From contig NZ_JAOPKC010000013.1 of NCBI RefSeq assembly GCF_025517535.1, forward strand, positions 23,719-87,718: a stretch of DNA of 64,000 nt, given 5' to 3'. The translations under genes were made by a program, and so were the position numbers. The notes under the pieces are model-generated. The model did no database searches. It worked only from the letters and a program-made list of their open reading frames with translations, and had not been told where the DNA came from. Within the stretch, counting starts at the first letter, position 1, and each line of letters opens with the position of its first letter. The stretch comes from Halapricum hydrolyticum. GTDB taxonomy: Archaea; Halobacteriota; Halobacteria; Halobacteriales; Haloarculaceae. Below are positions 15,427 to 24,065 of this stretch, piece after piece.

Positions 15427-17195
15427 GCGAGGGGAACCCGGTCGTCGAACTGGCGAAACGGCGCGGGTTCTTCCTCCAGTCGGCCGGTGCCTACGGCGGC
15501 GTCTCCGGATTCTACACGTTCGGCCCGGAGGGCGCAGCACTCAAGCAAAACATCGAGGACACCTGGCGTGAGCGGTTCACGATCCAGGAGGGCAACATGG
15601 AGGTCGACGCCCCCACGGTGATGCCCGAGCCCGTCTTCGAGGCCTCGGGCCACCTGGACGGGTTCGACGACATGCTGGTCGAGTGTCCCGAGTGTGGCGA
15701 CTCCCACCGGGCCGACCACGTCGTCGAGGACAACACCGACATCGAGGACGCCGAGTCGATGGCCATCGAGCGCGTCGAGGAGATCGTCGCCGAGTACGAG
15801 CTAACCTGTCCGACCTGCGGCGCAGGGCTGGCCGGACAGGCGATTCAGCAGTTCAACCTGATGTTCGAGACGAACATCGGGCCGGGGTCGTCCTCGCCGG
15901 GGTATCTGCGGCCCGAAACCGCCCAGGGGATCTTCGTGGAGTTCCCCCAGCTGGCCGAATACGCCCGTAACCAGCTACCCTTCGGCGTCACCCAGATCGG
16001 TCGCGCCTACCGCAACGAGATCAGCCCCCGGAAATCGCTGTTGCGCGTCCGGGAGTTCACGCAGGCCGAACTCGAGCTGTTCATCGATCCCGAGGAGGAC
16101 GAACCCGACCTCGAGAGCGTCGAGGACGTGACGGCACCGTTCTACCCGGTCAGCGAGCAGGAGGCCGAGGACGGCGAACTCATCGAAACCACCGTCGGCG
16201 AAGTCTTCGAGGACGGAATCGTCGACGATCCGTGGATCGCTTACTACCTGGGGATCGCAAAGCGGTGGTACGAGTCGATCGGCGTCGACATGGACCGGTT
16301 TCGCTTCCGCCAGCACCTGCCAGGGGAGCTGGCCCACTACGCCGCCGACTGCTGGGACGCCGAGGCGGAGGTCGACGGCGACTGGATCGAACTCGCCGGC
16401 TTCGCCTACCGCGGCGACTACGATCTCAGCAAGCACGCGGCCCACTCCGACGAGGAGTTCACGATCTTCAAGCAGTACGACGAGCCGATCACCGTCGAGC
16501 GCCCCACCGTGGATCCGGACATGAGCTATCTCGGACCGGAGTTCGGCGGCGACGCCGCGGCCGTGGCCGACGCACTGGATTCACTGGCTGAGCGCGATCC
16601 CGACGCGTTCCGGGACGCGCAGGCCGACGACGGGGTCGTCAGGGTCGAGGTCGAGGGCCAGGAATACACCGTTCCGATCGAGAAGGTCGGCTTCGAGATC
16701 GAGGAGGTCACCGAAAGCGGCGAGCACATCACGCCCCACGTCGTCGAGCCTTCACTGGGGATCGATCGCGCGCTGTACACCGTACTCGATCACTCCTATC
16801 GCGAGGACGAGGTCGACGGCGAGACCCGGCGAGTGCTCGAACTCCCGCCGGAAGTCGCGCCGAGGACGGTCGGTGTGTTCCCGCTGATGGATCGGGACGG
16901 TCTGGCCGAGCGCGCCCGCGAGATCGTCGACCGGTTGCGTGACGCCGGGCTGGCGGTCACCTACGATGATTCGGGCGCGATCGGCCGACGCTACCGCCGC
17001 CAGGACGAGGTCGGGACGCCCTTCTGTGTCACAGTCGACTACGAGACGCTAGGCGAAGGCGACGACCCGAGCCTGGAGGGGACGGTCACGGTCCGCGAGC
17101 GAGATACGACCGAACAGCGACGCGTCGCCATCTCCGGGCTGTCCGAGACGCTGACAGCGTTACGTGACGGCGCGATCACGTTCGACGACCTCTAA
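15423..17195 (+). CDS. glyS: Glycyl-tRNA synthetase (archaeal/eukaryal dimeric type)
   Basis: 590 residues, class II. Motif 2 is in 'IGRAYRNEISPRKSLLRVREFTQ' (about 198), motif 3 in 'PHVVEPSLGIDRAL' (about 440). Zinc-type pairs 'CPECGDSH' and 'CPTCGAG' sit in the N-terminal insertion (about 87-137), and the anticodon-binding domain occupies the last 110 residues. Charges tRNA-Gly. Overlaps the preceding CBS gene by ATGA. Confidence 0.97.
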   Translation: MSEGNPVVELAKRRGFFLQSAGAYGGVSGFYTFGPEGAALKQNIEDTWRERFTIQEGNMEVDAPTVMPEPVFEASGHLDGFDDMLVECPECGDSHRADHVVEDNTDIEDAESMAIERVEEIVAEYELTCPTCGAGLAGQAIQQFNLMFETNIGPGSSSPGYLRPETAQGIFVEFPQLAEYARNQLPFGVTQIGRAYRNEISPRKSLLRVREFTQAELELFIDPEEDEPDLESVEDVTAPFYPVSEQEAEDGELIETTVGEVFEDGIVDDPWIAYYLGIAKRWYESIGVDMDRFRFRQHLPGELAHYAADCWDAEAEVDGDWIELAGFAYRGDYDLSKHAAHSDEEFTIFKQYDEPITVERPTVDPDMSYLGPEFGGDAAAVADALDSLAERDPDAFRDAQADDGVVRVEVEGQEYTVPIEKVGFEIEEVTESGEHITPHVVEPSLGIDRALYTVLDHSYREDEVDGETRRVLELPPEVAPRTVGVFPLMDRDGLAERAREIVDRLRDAGLAVTYDDSGAIGRRYRRQDEVGTPFCVTVDYETLGEGDDPSLEGTVTVRERDTTEQRRVAISGLSETLTALRDGAITFDDL

Positions 17196-17197
17196 CC

Positions 17198-17812
17198 GTG
17201 CGGTCGCTATTTAACGGTCTGGGGTCGGAGATCACCCGTCGAGGCATCCACGTCAGCGGGAGCGCCGTCCCGCTGGCGTACGTCGTCGACGTCCTCACCT
17301 GGACGCAGGTCCAGGCGATCGTCGTCGCCGGGTTCCTGGCCGTGGTCGTCCTGGAGATCGTTCGCCTGGGCGTCGGACTGGACTGGTGGATCTACGAGTA
17401 CCTCACCAGAGAGTACGAGCAGGACAACGTCGCGGGCTACGCGCTGGCAGTCATCAGCGCGACCGCCGTCGTATTAGTAGCTCCGCCGACGATCGCCGTG
17501 CCGGCACTGCTGATGCTCACGCTCGGCGACCCGGTCAGCGGATTGCTCGGCTCCGGACAGATCCAGTCGGTCGGTGACGGCACCTTCCTGGAGTTGATTC
17601 TCAAATCGCCACAGGCACTCGCCGTGACGTTCGTCGTCTGTACGTCGATCGGGCTCGCGTTCGTCGCGCCCGTCGCGGCGCTGTTCGGCGGTTTCGCCGC
17701 GACCGTCGCAGACGGGGTCAAGCCCGTGATCAAGACCTACGTGATCGACGACAACCTCACGATCCCGCTGGCGTCAGCGGCAGGGATCGCTATCGGACTC
17801 GCAATCGTGTGA
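17198..17812 (+). CDS. Dolichol kinase/CTP-transferase-like membrane protein
   Basis: 204 residues with 6-7 hydrophobic segments and the SEC59/DGK1/VTE5-type 'KPVIKTYVIDDNLTIPLASA' end and 'LTLGDPVSGLLG' motif. Such kinases phosphorylate polyprenols or related lipids with CTP; in haloarchaea, a dolichol phosphate supply for N-glycosylation would fit. GTG start at 17198, two bases after the glyS stop, so it is the last gene of the CBS-glyS transcript. The lipid substrate is inferred only. Confidence 0.78.
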   Translation: MRSLFNGLGSEITRRGIHVSGSAVPLAYVVDVLTWTQVQAIVVAGFLAVVVLEIVRLGVGLDWWIYEYLTREYEQDNVAGYALAVISATAVVLVAPPTIAVPALLMLTLGDPVSGLLGSGQIQSVGDGTFLELILKSPQALAVTFVVCTSIGLAFVAPVAALFGGFAATVADGVKPVIKTYVIDDNLTIPLASAAGIAIGLAIV

Positions 17813-17833
17813 ACACGCGCAAAAGCAGAATGC

Positions 17834-18190
17834 CTATTGTGCGGCCGGCGATCCCTCGTCGGGATAGGCCTGTTTCACCTGAAGGGCGGCACTCGCGGCC
17901 AACCCCATCGCGAGGTCTTCGCGTTCGTCGTCGTCGATCGAGACGTCGTCGTCTTCCTCGGGCGCGTACCCCGCGCTGACGACCGACCCGACCGGCGGCT
18001 GGACGGCGATCGTCGCCTCGAGGCCCGTCGCCCCCGACCGGAGTTCCGAACCGACGACGAAATCGCCGGGGAGGAATTCGCGGGTCCGGGCAGCGACGCT
18101 CGCGAGGTCGCGCCGCAGCGCACGGCGCTGCTCAGGCGACAGCGGCGAGTCGTCAGCGACGTCGGCCCCGCCGGGGAGATTTCCATACAT
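17834..18190 (-). CDS. DUF5811-like haloarchaeal protein
   Basis: 118 residues: 'MYGNLPGGADVADDSPLSPE' then a helical segment, 'FLPGDFVVGSELRSGATGLE', an acidic 'PEEDDDVSIDDDERED' and a C-terminal helix. Resembles the haloarchaeal DUF5811 group; function unknown. A TATA-like tttttaag (about 18216-18222, minus-strand orientation cttaaaaaag) precedes the start. Confidence 0.75.
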   Translation of the reverse strand: MYGNLPGGADVADDSPLSPEQRRALRRDLASVAARTREFLPGDFVVGSELRSGATGLEATIAVQPPVGSVVSAGYAPEEDDDVSIDDDEREDLAMGLAASAALQVKQAYPDEGSPAAQ

Positions 18191-18256
18191 GAATTGCTAC
18201 AGCGGTAGGCGAGGAAGGCTTAAAAAAGCGCTGGTCGCCGATCGTGACGTCGACAG

Positions 18257-18739
18257 TCACAGCAGTGGCTCGCTCTGCCCGTACGCCGCGATAACGACCG
18301 CCGCTGCGTGCTCGTCGGGATCGGGGTCGGCCGTCTCGATCTGGAGTTTCGGCTCCGCGTCGAAGTCCCAGTCCCGGAGCTCGCGGCCGGCCGCGATCCC
18401 CTCGCGGATCGCCGTCTCGACGTCGTCACGGTCGGTCCCCGAGACCTCGTAGAAGATCCCGCGGCCCGACTCGCTGCGGAGCCATCCTACTCCGGCGACG
18501 GCAGGACGGTCGCTACCGGGTTCGACGATCTCGTGGCTCTGGACGACGTGCAGTCCTTCGCCGGCGGGTCCGAGATCCGGCGCAGTGTCGACGCGCTCGA
18601 TCGGCGCGTCGGCAGGGATGACAGAGGAGAGCGAGATCAGATTGTAGTTGTGGACGTTCGCCGCCGCCAGCGCGGCGTCGTAGGCGGACAACGCCGTCGG
18701 CGCGGTGGCGCGGCCCCAGGCAACCCGAATGACGCTCAT
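18257..18739 (-). CDS. pdaD: Pyruvoyl-dependent arginine decarboxylase
   Basis: 160 residues, the size of the archaeal enzyme. The self-cleavage site is visible: 'NYNLISLSSVIPADA' with Ser-Ser at residues 38-39, where cleavage gives beta and alpha chains and the pyruvoyl group on the latter. 'VGWLRSESGRGIFYEVSG' and 'AAVVIAAYGQSEPLL' match the family. Makes agmatine, used in archaea for polyamines and for agmatidine in tRNA-Ile2. Monocistronic on the minus strand. Confidence 0.93.
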   Translation of the reverse strand: MSVIRVAWGRATAPTALSAYDAALAAANVHNYNLISLSSVIPADAPIERVDTAPDLGPAGEGLHVVQSHEIVEPGSDRPAVAGVGWLRSESGRGIFYEVSGTDRDDVETAIREGIAAGRELRDWDFDAEPKLQIETADPDPDEHAAAVVIAAYGQSEPLL

Positions 18740-18847
18740 GTCTCTCTCTCGGTCACTGTCACAAGAAGGCGTTTCGTTTTCCGACTGTGGCGGCGGCGTC
18801 CCCCGGGCCAGATGCGTTGTCCGGGCCGATACCGCGTCTCGCCCGGG

Positions 18848-20665
18848 CTACCGGCCGTGTTTGGTCACGCAGGTCGACAGCCCGATCAACTCGACGGGCT
18901 CGGAGTTGTCCGGCGAGTAGACGACCATCTGGCCTTTCTCCATGTAGGGAACCTTCGATTCGAGGTTCGAGGGAATGTTGACCGCGGAGATGGCGTCCTC
19001 GTCACCCAGATTGAGGACGGCGGTCGTGTTGATCTGCTTGAAAACGGGATCGGCGATGTCCTGGGGATCCTGGGTGATCAAGAAGAGCCCGAGCCGTTCC
19101 TTGCGGCCCTGCTTGGCGGCGTCGGTGAACTTCCCGATGACCTTCCGGGCCTGGACGGTGTCGGCGTCGGTCAGGAAGTTGTGGGCTTCGTCCATCCCGA
19201 CGATCAACGGCGTCTCCTCGATGCGCTCGAAGGTCGGGTCGTTCGAGAGCTTCTCGTCGACCAGCAGCGACGCCAGCGCGAGCACGACCGTCTCGGTCGC
19301 CCGACTGTCGTTGATGTGGTAGGTCGGGACGACGGTCAGCCCACCGGGGCGGACGAACTCGTGGACGAGGTCGGTGATCGGGCGGGCGTCCTGATCGAAG
19401 ACGCCGCCGAACCCGAGCGCGCGCCGTCGGACGGCGTCGAAGGTCGCCTCGTGGACCCGTCCGGATTCGTCGAGTTCCTCGCGCAGGGCGGGATCGTCGA
19501 GGAACGTCGTGAACTGCTCGTAGGTCCCGCTCCGGCCGTACTCGTCGCGAAAGCGGGGCAGGAGGACGTTCACCAGCGCGGAGTACTGGTTGTCGTTGAG
19601 ACCACTGCCGGCGATCAGCCAGGGATTGTCGTCGACCATCGAGAACGGAATGGTGAACGGAACCTGCTCGGCGCGGTGATGGTCGGCGCTGTAGGACGCA
19701 CCGGCGACGTCGGGGACGAACGCGACGGTGTCGTCGTGGCCGCCACAGGCGATGCCCTCGCGCTCACAGTGGCGCTGGAACTCGGCCGGAAGATCGCCGT
19801 CGTCGTGCATCTGAGCGTACTCGTCCTGGGGATCGAACACGACCAGCGCGGGCGAGACCTCGCGGTCGCTGCCCGATTCGACCGGATAGGACCGCTCGTC
19901 GGCGAGGTACTGCCGGAGGACGTTCTTCGCGGCGTGGGTCTTGCCCGAACCCGTTCCACCCGCAACGAGGGTGTGTCGGAACACGAGTGGATCGCCGTCG
20001 GCGTAGTCGTCCTTGAGCCGGTAGTCGATCGTCGGCGGTTCGGCCGCGGTCGTGACTTTCTCGCCGCCGACGGCGAGATGGCCGAGGAAGACGCCGTCCT
20101 CGGGGATCTTGAGCCCGGTCTTGATCTCGCCTGCGTCGTCGGCCTCCCGGACAACCGTCTCGGGTTTCGGGACGCGGTCGGTCATCCGGCGCTTGAGGTC
20201 GTCGTTCTCACTGTACAGGACAGCAACCGGTTCGAGCGTCGCCATGAACTTGAAGTCCTGTTCGTCGATCTCCCGGGAGCGCATCGCGCGCTGGGCGTGG
20301 ATCTCCGTGGCGTCGTCGGCGCGGAACTCCGGGACGTACTCCAGGGCTGTGATCCGACAGAACAGTCGCTCGTCGTCGGGCGTCCCGGCCGACGGCTCGT
20401 CCGGATAGGGGACGATCAGGTACGTCCCGATCCGGACGTCCGAACGGTTCCGAACCGTGATGTAGGCTCGAAGCGTCGTCTCGTCGTCGTCTTCGCTGAT
20501 CGTGAGCCCCTCGGCGGCCGAGAGGACGCCGATCCCGCGCTCGGATCGCGTCGGCGAGACGCCGACCGGTTCGAACCGATCGTCGTCCTCGGTGGAGTCC
20601 GGCGGCGGACTGTCGTCGTCTCCGTCGTCGGCGCTGAATTCGGTGAAATCCCCGAGATCGGACAT
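18848..20665 (-). CDS. HerA-like ATPase (DUF87 family)
   Basis: 605 residues. An acidic N-terminus (about 1-45) and a HAS-barrel-like beta domain (about 50-130) precede the motor domain: Walker A 'AGGTGSGKTHAAKNVLRQYL' near residue 235, Walker B 'LIVGMDEAHNFL' near 488, and the arginine-finger-like 'ITQDPQDIADPVFKQINTT' near 550. HerA forms hexamers for DNA end resection with NurA/Mre11-Rad50; none of those genes is adjacent, so it could also be a stand-alone DUF87 ATPase. Divergent from the broken lipoprotein gene. Confidence 0.88.
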   Translation of the reverse strand: MSDLGDFTEFSADDGDDDSPPPDSTEDDDRFEPVGVSPTRSERGIGVLSAAEGLTISEDDDETTLRAYITVRNRSDVRIGTYLIVPYPDEPSAGTPDDERLFCRITALEYVPEFRADDATEIHAQRAMRSREIDEQDFKFMATLEPVAVLYSENDDLKRRMTDRVPKPETVVREADDAGEIKTGLKIPEDGVFLGHLAVGGEKVTTAAEPPTIDYRLKDDYADGDPLVFRHTLVAGGTGSGKTHAAKNVLRQYLADERSYPVESGSDREVSPALVVFDPQDEYAQMHDDGDLPAEFQRHCEREGIACGGHDDTVAFVPDVAGASYSADHHRAEQVPFTIPFSMVDDNPWLIAGSGLNDNQYSALVNVLLPRFRDEYGRSGTYEQFTTFLDDPALREELDESGRVHEATFDAVRRRALGFGGVFDQDARPITDLVHEFVRPGGLTVVPTYHINDSRATETVVLALASLLVDEKLSNDPTFERIEETPLIVGMDEAHNFLTDADTVQARKVIGKFTDAAKQGRKERLGLFLITQDPQDIADPVFKQINTTAVLNLGDEDAISAVNIPSNLESKVPYMEKGQMVVYSPDNSEPVELIGLSTCVTKHGR

Positions 20666-21163
20666 ACACGATCCGACGGGCGGGCGCGACTAAGTAGTTC
20701 TGCACCCGTGAGGGAAATAATTATCATGACATGTAGGGAATGAGTACCTATGCGCCAGAGAGAGCGATCGCCCCGTCGAGACGTACTCGGGGCCGTCGGG
20801 GCCACGACAGCAGTGGCGATGAGCGGGTGTACTGACTTCCTCGGTGGCGGCGAGCCGGTGACTGTACGGTGGACGCTCGAAGAGGTCGGCAGCGACGGAG
20901 CCGCTCACGGACGATCGGGAGGCGGAACTCGATCACGAGAGCTACTTCAGCGACGGCTTCGAGATCGTCGAGACGACCGAAATTTCGTACTCGGTCGAAG
21001 TCGTCGAGGGGCCAAGCGTCAACGTGTTCGTCCTCGACGAGGAGAACCAGGACGCCTTTGCGGACAACGAGGATTTCACCGCCGTTGAGGAATCAATCTC
21101 GATCGACGTGAGTTACACCGAGCACCCGGGCATCGAACTCGATCCGGGCAACTACGTGCTGAT

Positions 21164-22754
21164 AGAGATACAAGCGCATACCCCCGCCTTCCCGTGAGTG
21201 ACGAGTGTTCCGACGCTCTGTCGGAACCGAGGAGCGAACAGGCGGGGGTCAAGCGGACAGCATAGTGCGACAGTCCACTGTTCTGTTGCAGTGCTGGATT
21301 TCCCACCGTTTCACTCTGGATGGCCGAGCTATATGTCCCTCACAACTGAAACAGAGAATACGGCGACGATGGGTGAGGTCACAAAAACGCTCGAACTGAA
21401 GCTTGTGGACCCGACCGTCCACAAGCGTCAGAAGCTTCGTGAGACACGGGACGCCTACCAGCAGGCGCTGCAGACCGCCTTCGCCGCTGGCTGTGACACA
21501 CAGTCAGCGGCCAACGACGTTGTTGTCGAGTACGACCTGAGCGGCTACGCCAAAAACGCCCTCAAGAAGTACGTCCCACAACTCCACACCAGCTACGACG
21601 CCGACGAGCTTCACGACGACCACCCGGTGCGGTTCACCAACGAGGGACTGCAACTCGACCACCAGCCACAGAACGCTATTGAATGGTACGTCAAAATCCC
21701 GCACCATGAGGATTACCACCTCTGGATTCCGGCACGCGCCAATCCCGAACAGCGGGATTGGCTCGAAGCGGTGTACGCAGACGACGCCGAGATGGGTGAA
21801 AGTCGGCTGTTCGAGCGGGACGGAACGTGGTATCTCCACATCACCGCTACCCGCGACGTGGAGGACAAATCTGAGGCGTCCGCCGACGAGCGGACGCCGG
21901 TAGACTCTGACGAGCCTACCGAGCCCTGTCTCGCTGGGCTCGACAGGACGCCGATAGGCGTGGACATTGGAGAGGCGAGTCTCGTCACGGTGTGTCACCG
22001 CGACGAGAGCGGGTCTCCTGTTCGCCCCCGACTGTGGGCCGACGACGGCAAGGCCGTTCGTCGGCTCCGTAAGACCTACTTTACCGCCAAGAGACGCCTT
22101 CAGAAGCGTGGCAGTGAGCGAATCGCGGAGTCCTACGGCGACTCGCTGTGGGACCAGATTGACGATGTGTTTCACCGTGTGACCCGTGAGATCGTGGAGT
22201 ACGCCGAGTCCGTCGAGAACCCAGTGCTGGTGCTGGAAGACCTGACATACATCCGCGAGAACATGGACTACGGCGAGTACATGAATCGGCGGTTGCACGG
22301 GTGGGGCTTTGCCAAGCTCCACGCACAGATTCGCTACAAAGCCGCCGAGACGGGGATTCCCGTCGAGACGGTGAATCCCCGGAACACGTCGAAGGCGTGC
22401 CACGCTTGCGGTGAACATGGCTACCGACCACGACAGGCGACGTTCAGATGCTCGAACGACGACTGCTGGCTTGGTGAGTATCAAGCCGACGTGAACGGGG
22501 CGATAAACATTGCAGACCGCTACCGTAGTGGAGAGAGTCACCGCCGAAGCGACCGGACTTCCCGGCAGAAGGCTGGTGACGATGACTCGGCTACGGATGG
22601 GGCCTCTTTGACCGGGCCACAAGACAGCCAAGCCGATGCTGAAAACCAGCAGGAGACGCTTGGAACGTATGCGTCTTGAAACCAACAGGCCCCGACACTC
22701 GGCCTGAAATCCCGTGTCGGGATTCCTCCGCGTTCACGCGGAGGAGGAGGTCAA
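21164..22754 (+). mobile_element. IS1341-type (TnpB-only, IS605-group) element
   Basis: 1591 bp, no TnpA. The left end follows host CTGAT (21159-21163), a TAM-like pentamer akin to the TTGAT used by ISDra2. It contains a 9-bp stem ACCCCCGCC (21180-21188)/GGCGGGGGT (21241-21249) enclosing a 7-bp hairpin TTCCGAC/GTCGGAA (21208-21226). The right end has hairpins 22708-22724 (AATCCCG/CGGGATT) and 22725-22744 (CCTCCGCG/CGCGGAGG) and finishes at TCAA (22751-22754). No target duplication, as expected. Boundaries are supported by restoration of the host gene on excision. Confidence 0.85.
21333..22679 (+). CDS. tnpB: TnpB RNA-guided nuclease
   Basis: 448 residues, intact. RuvC catalytic residues are in place: D211 ('IGVDIGEAS'), E302 ('VLEDLTYIREN'), D386 ('YQADVNGAINIADRY'). 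The zinc-finger cysteines C356, C359, C373 and C378 lie in 'CHACG' and 'CSNDDC'. The C-terminal 50 residues are disordered and acidic. TnpB is known to use an RNA from the element right end (omega RNA) to cleave DNA beside a TAM, helping the element persist. Start ATG 21333 is the first in frame; 'MGEVTKTLELKL' at 21369 is an alternative. Confidence 0.93.
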   Translation: MSLTTETENTATMGEVTKTLELKLVDPTVHKRQKLRETRDAYQQALQTAFAAGCDTQSAANDVVVEYDLSGYAKNALKKYVPQLHTSYDADELHDDHPVRFTNEGLQLDHQPQNAIEWYVKIPHHEDYHLWIPARANPEQRDWLEAVYADDAEMGESRLFERDGTWYLHITATRDVEDKSEASADERTPVDSDEPTEPCLAGLDRTPIGVDIGEASLVTVCHRDESGSPVRPRLWADDGKAVRRLRKTYFTAKRRLQKRGSERIAESYGDSLWDQIDDVFHRVTREIVEYAESVENPVLVLEDLTYIRENMDYGEYMNRRLHGWGFAKLHAQIRYKAAETGIPVETVNPRNTSKACHACGEHGYRPRQATFRCSNDDCWLGEYQADVNGAINIADRYRSGESHRRSDRTSRQKAGDDDSATDGASLTGPQDSQADAENQQETLGTYAS

Positions 22755-22770
22755 TATCTACAACGGCGAC
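22600..22770 (+). ncRNA. Putative omega RNA (sotRNA) with guide, 3' of tnpB
   Basis: The element right end carries two tight hairpins (22708-22724 and 22725-22744) followed by AGGAGGTCAA ending at 22754, the usual scaffold of a TnpB guide RNA; the guide would start at 22755 (tatctacaacggcgac) in the host gene. In haloarchaea, sense-overlapping RNAs from the 3' end of tnpB genes are documented. The 5' end is not defined by sequence, and the guide length is assumed to be about 16 nt. Confidence 0.55.
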
Positions 22771-22860
22771 GACAAGCTCGAAAACACGTAACAGTCGCTG
22801 GAGTCGCGGGACGATCCGGATCCCAAAAGGACTCCAATGAGGCCCACAAATGGTGGGGTG

Positions 22861-23661
22861 ATGACCGCGTGGTTTCGCGTCATGACGTACAACGTCCGTT
22901 ACGACAACCCCGAGGACGGCGAGCACCGCTGGGCGAACCGTCGGGAGGGCGTCGCGGACACGATCCGCTTTCGCGAACCGTCGCTGCTCGGCCTCCAGGA
23001 ACCACTCGCAAACCAGCTGTCGTACCTGCAAGACCGGCTCCCCAACTACGAGTGGGTCGGCGACCCGCGCGTCGACGGCGACGAGGAAGGCGAGTACTCC
23101 CCGATCGGCTTCGACGAGCGACGGTTCGCACTCGAAGCGACGGATACGTTCTGGCTCTCGGAGACGCCCGAACGGGCAGGTAGTCTCGGCTGGGACGCCC
23201 GCCACCCCCGGATCGTTACCTGGGCACGGCTGCGCGACCGGGACACCGACCGCGTGCTCGTCCACGCCAACACGCACTTCTCCCACGACGGACCCCGAGC
23301 GCGTCGCCACAGCGCCCGTCTGCTCCGGGAGCGACTGGACGAACTGACCGACGACGAGCCCCTGATCGTGACGGGCGATTTCAACTGCATCGCCGGCGAA
23401 CCCGCCCACGAGACGATCATCGATCCCGAGGCGGGGAGGCGGACGCTGTACAACGCGATCGACCGCTCTGAATACGGCCATCACGGCCCCGAAACGTCCG
23501 TGACGGACTTCGAGCACCTCGTCCCCAGCCGCAAGATCGATCACATCTTCGTCACCGACGGCCTCGAGGTCCGCCAGCACGGCGTCTGTACCGACCTCTA
23601 CGCCGAGGGCCGCTACCCATCGGATCACTTCCCCGTGCTCGCGCAGGTCCGACTCGAGTGA
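22861..23661 (+). CDS. Endonuclease/exonuclease/phosphatase-fold hydrolase
   Basis: 266 residues with the EEP superfamily signature order: 'VMTYNVRYDN' (Asn), 'LGLQEP' (metal Glu), 'ANTHFSHDG' (His), 'VTGDFNC' (Asp-x-Asn), 'SRKIDHIFV' (Asp) and 'YPSDHFPVLA' (catalytic Asp-His). The substrate is unclear: sugar or inositol phosphates, nucleotides or DNA are all possible in this family. ATG at 22861 begins right at the domain; the in-frame ATG at 22837 is less likely. Confidence 0.87.
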   Translation: MTAWFRVMTYNVRYDNPEDGEHRWANRREGVADTIRFREPSLLGLQEPLANQLSYLQDRLPNYEWVGDPRVDGDEEGEYSPIGFDERRFALEATDTFWLSETPERAGSLGWDARHPRIVTWARLRDRDTDRVLVHANTHFSHDGPRARRHSARLLRERLDELTDDEPLIVTGDFNCIAGEPAHETIIDPEAGRRTLYNAIDRSEYGHHGPETSVTDFEHLVPSRKIDHIFVTDGLEVRQHGVCTDLYAEGRYPSDHFPVLAQVRLE

Positions 23662-23738
23662 AAAGAGCGGAGGAAAGAGGTACAGCCCCGGAAGCCCACG
23701 TCGGCGACCTTTTGCGTGCCAATCGCGTAGATGTGGGT

Positions 23739-24065
23739 ATGCTACTGATCCGGGGCGAGGCCGGCGGGACGGCCCTGACGGGGACGCTGTACGAACCCGG
23801 CGACGACCCGCCGTCGTTCGAGGGTGCACCCGACGAGGGAGCGCCGTACGTATGGGTCTGTGATGCCTTCTACGAGGTCGAAAGCGGTGGCCAAGTCCAG
23901 CAGATCGACGATCGCGAGATCAACGTCGCCTTCGAATCACCGAGTCCGCGCGGATTCGAGACCCGCGAGCGGGCGGTCGAGGCCGCGAAAGAACACGTTC
24001 GAACGCAGTTTCAGCGGATCGGCCTGGATTCCGCGGACGTGACGGTTGCGGTCGAGCAGCCCTAG
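23739..24065 (+). CDS. DUF7113-like haloarchaeal protein
   Basis: 108 residues, acidic: 'MLLIRGEAGGTALTGTLYEP', '...YVWVCDAFYEVESGG', then a helical 'RERAVEAAKEHVRTQFQRIG'. Matches a haloarchaeal small-protein group (DUF7113 as I recall); function unknown. Its stop codon TAG (24063-24065) shares the palindrome CTAG with the stop of the convergent e-MtaB gene. Confidence 0.7.
   Translation: MLLIRGEAGGTALTGTLYEPGDDPPSFEGAPDEGAPYVWVCDAFYEVESGGQVQQIDDREINVAFESPSPRGFETRERAVEAAKEHVRTQFQRIGLDSADVTVAVEQP

Larger units (their letters stand above)
20750..22791 (+). pseudogene. Tat lipoprotein gene broken by a frameshift and by TnpB-element insertion
   Basis: ATG at 20750 opens a Tat lipoprotein signal ('SPRRDVLGAVGATTAVAMSGC', lipobox M-S-G-C). 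The frame is lost near 20895-20904: a one-base frame change is needed to continue as 'PLTDDREAELDHESYFSDG', then 'ISYSVEVVEGPSVNVFVLDE' and 'LDPGNYVLI'. At 21163 the coding is cut by the insertion element. Removing 21164-22754 rejoins codon ATT (21162, 21163, 22755) and gives '...NYVLIIYNGDDKLENT' followed by TAA at 22789-22791, a clean natural end. Together this is a roughly 145-residue lipoprotein of unknown function, inactivated in two ways. Confidence 0.85.

Noticed and set aside
20574..20590. T-arm-like 'ggttcgaaccga'
   Set aside because: Inside HerA coding sequence; no surrounding cloverleaf.
18308..20743. An 811-codon plus-strand frame
   Set aside because: Antisense to the HerA-like ATPase, which has clear Walker motifs.
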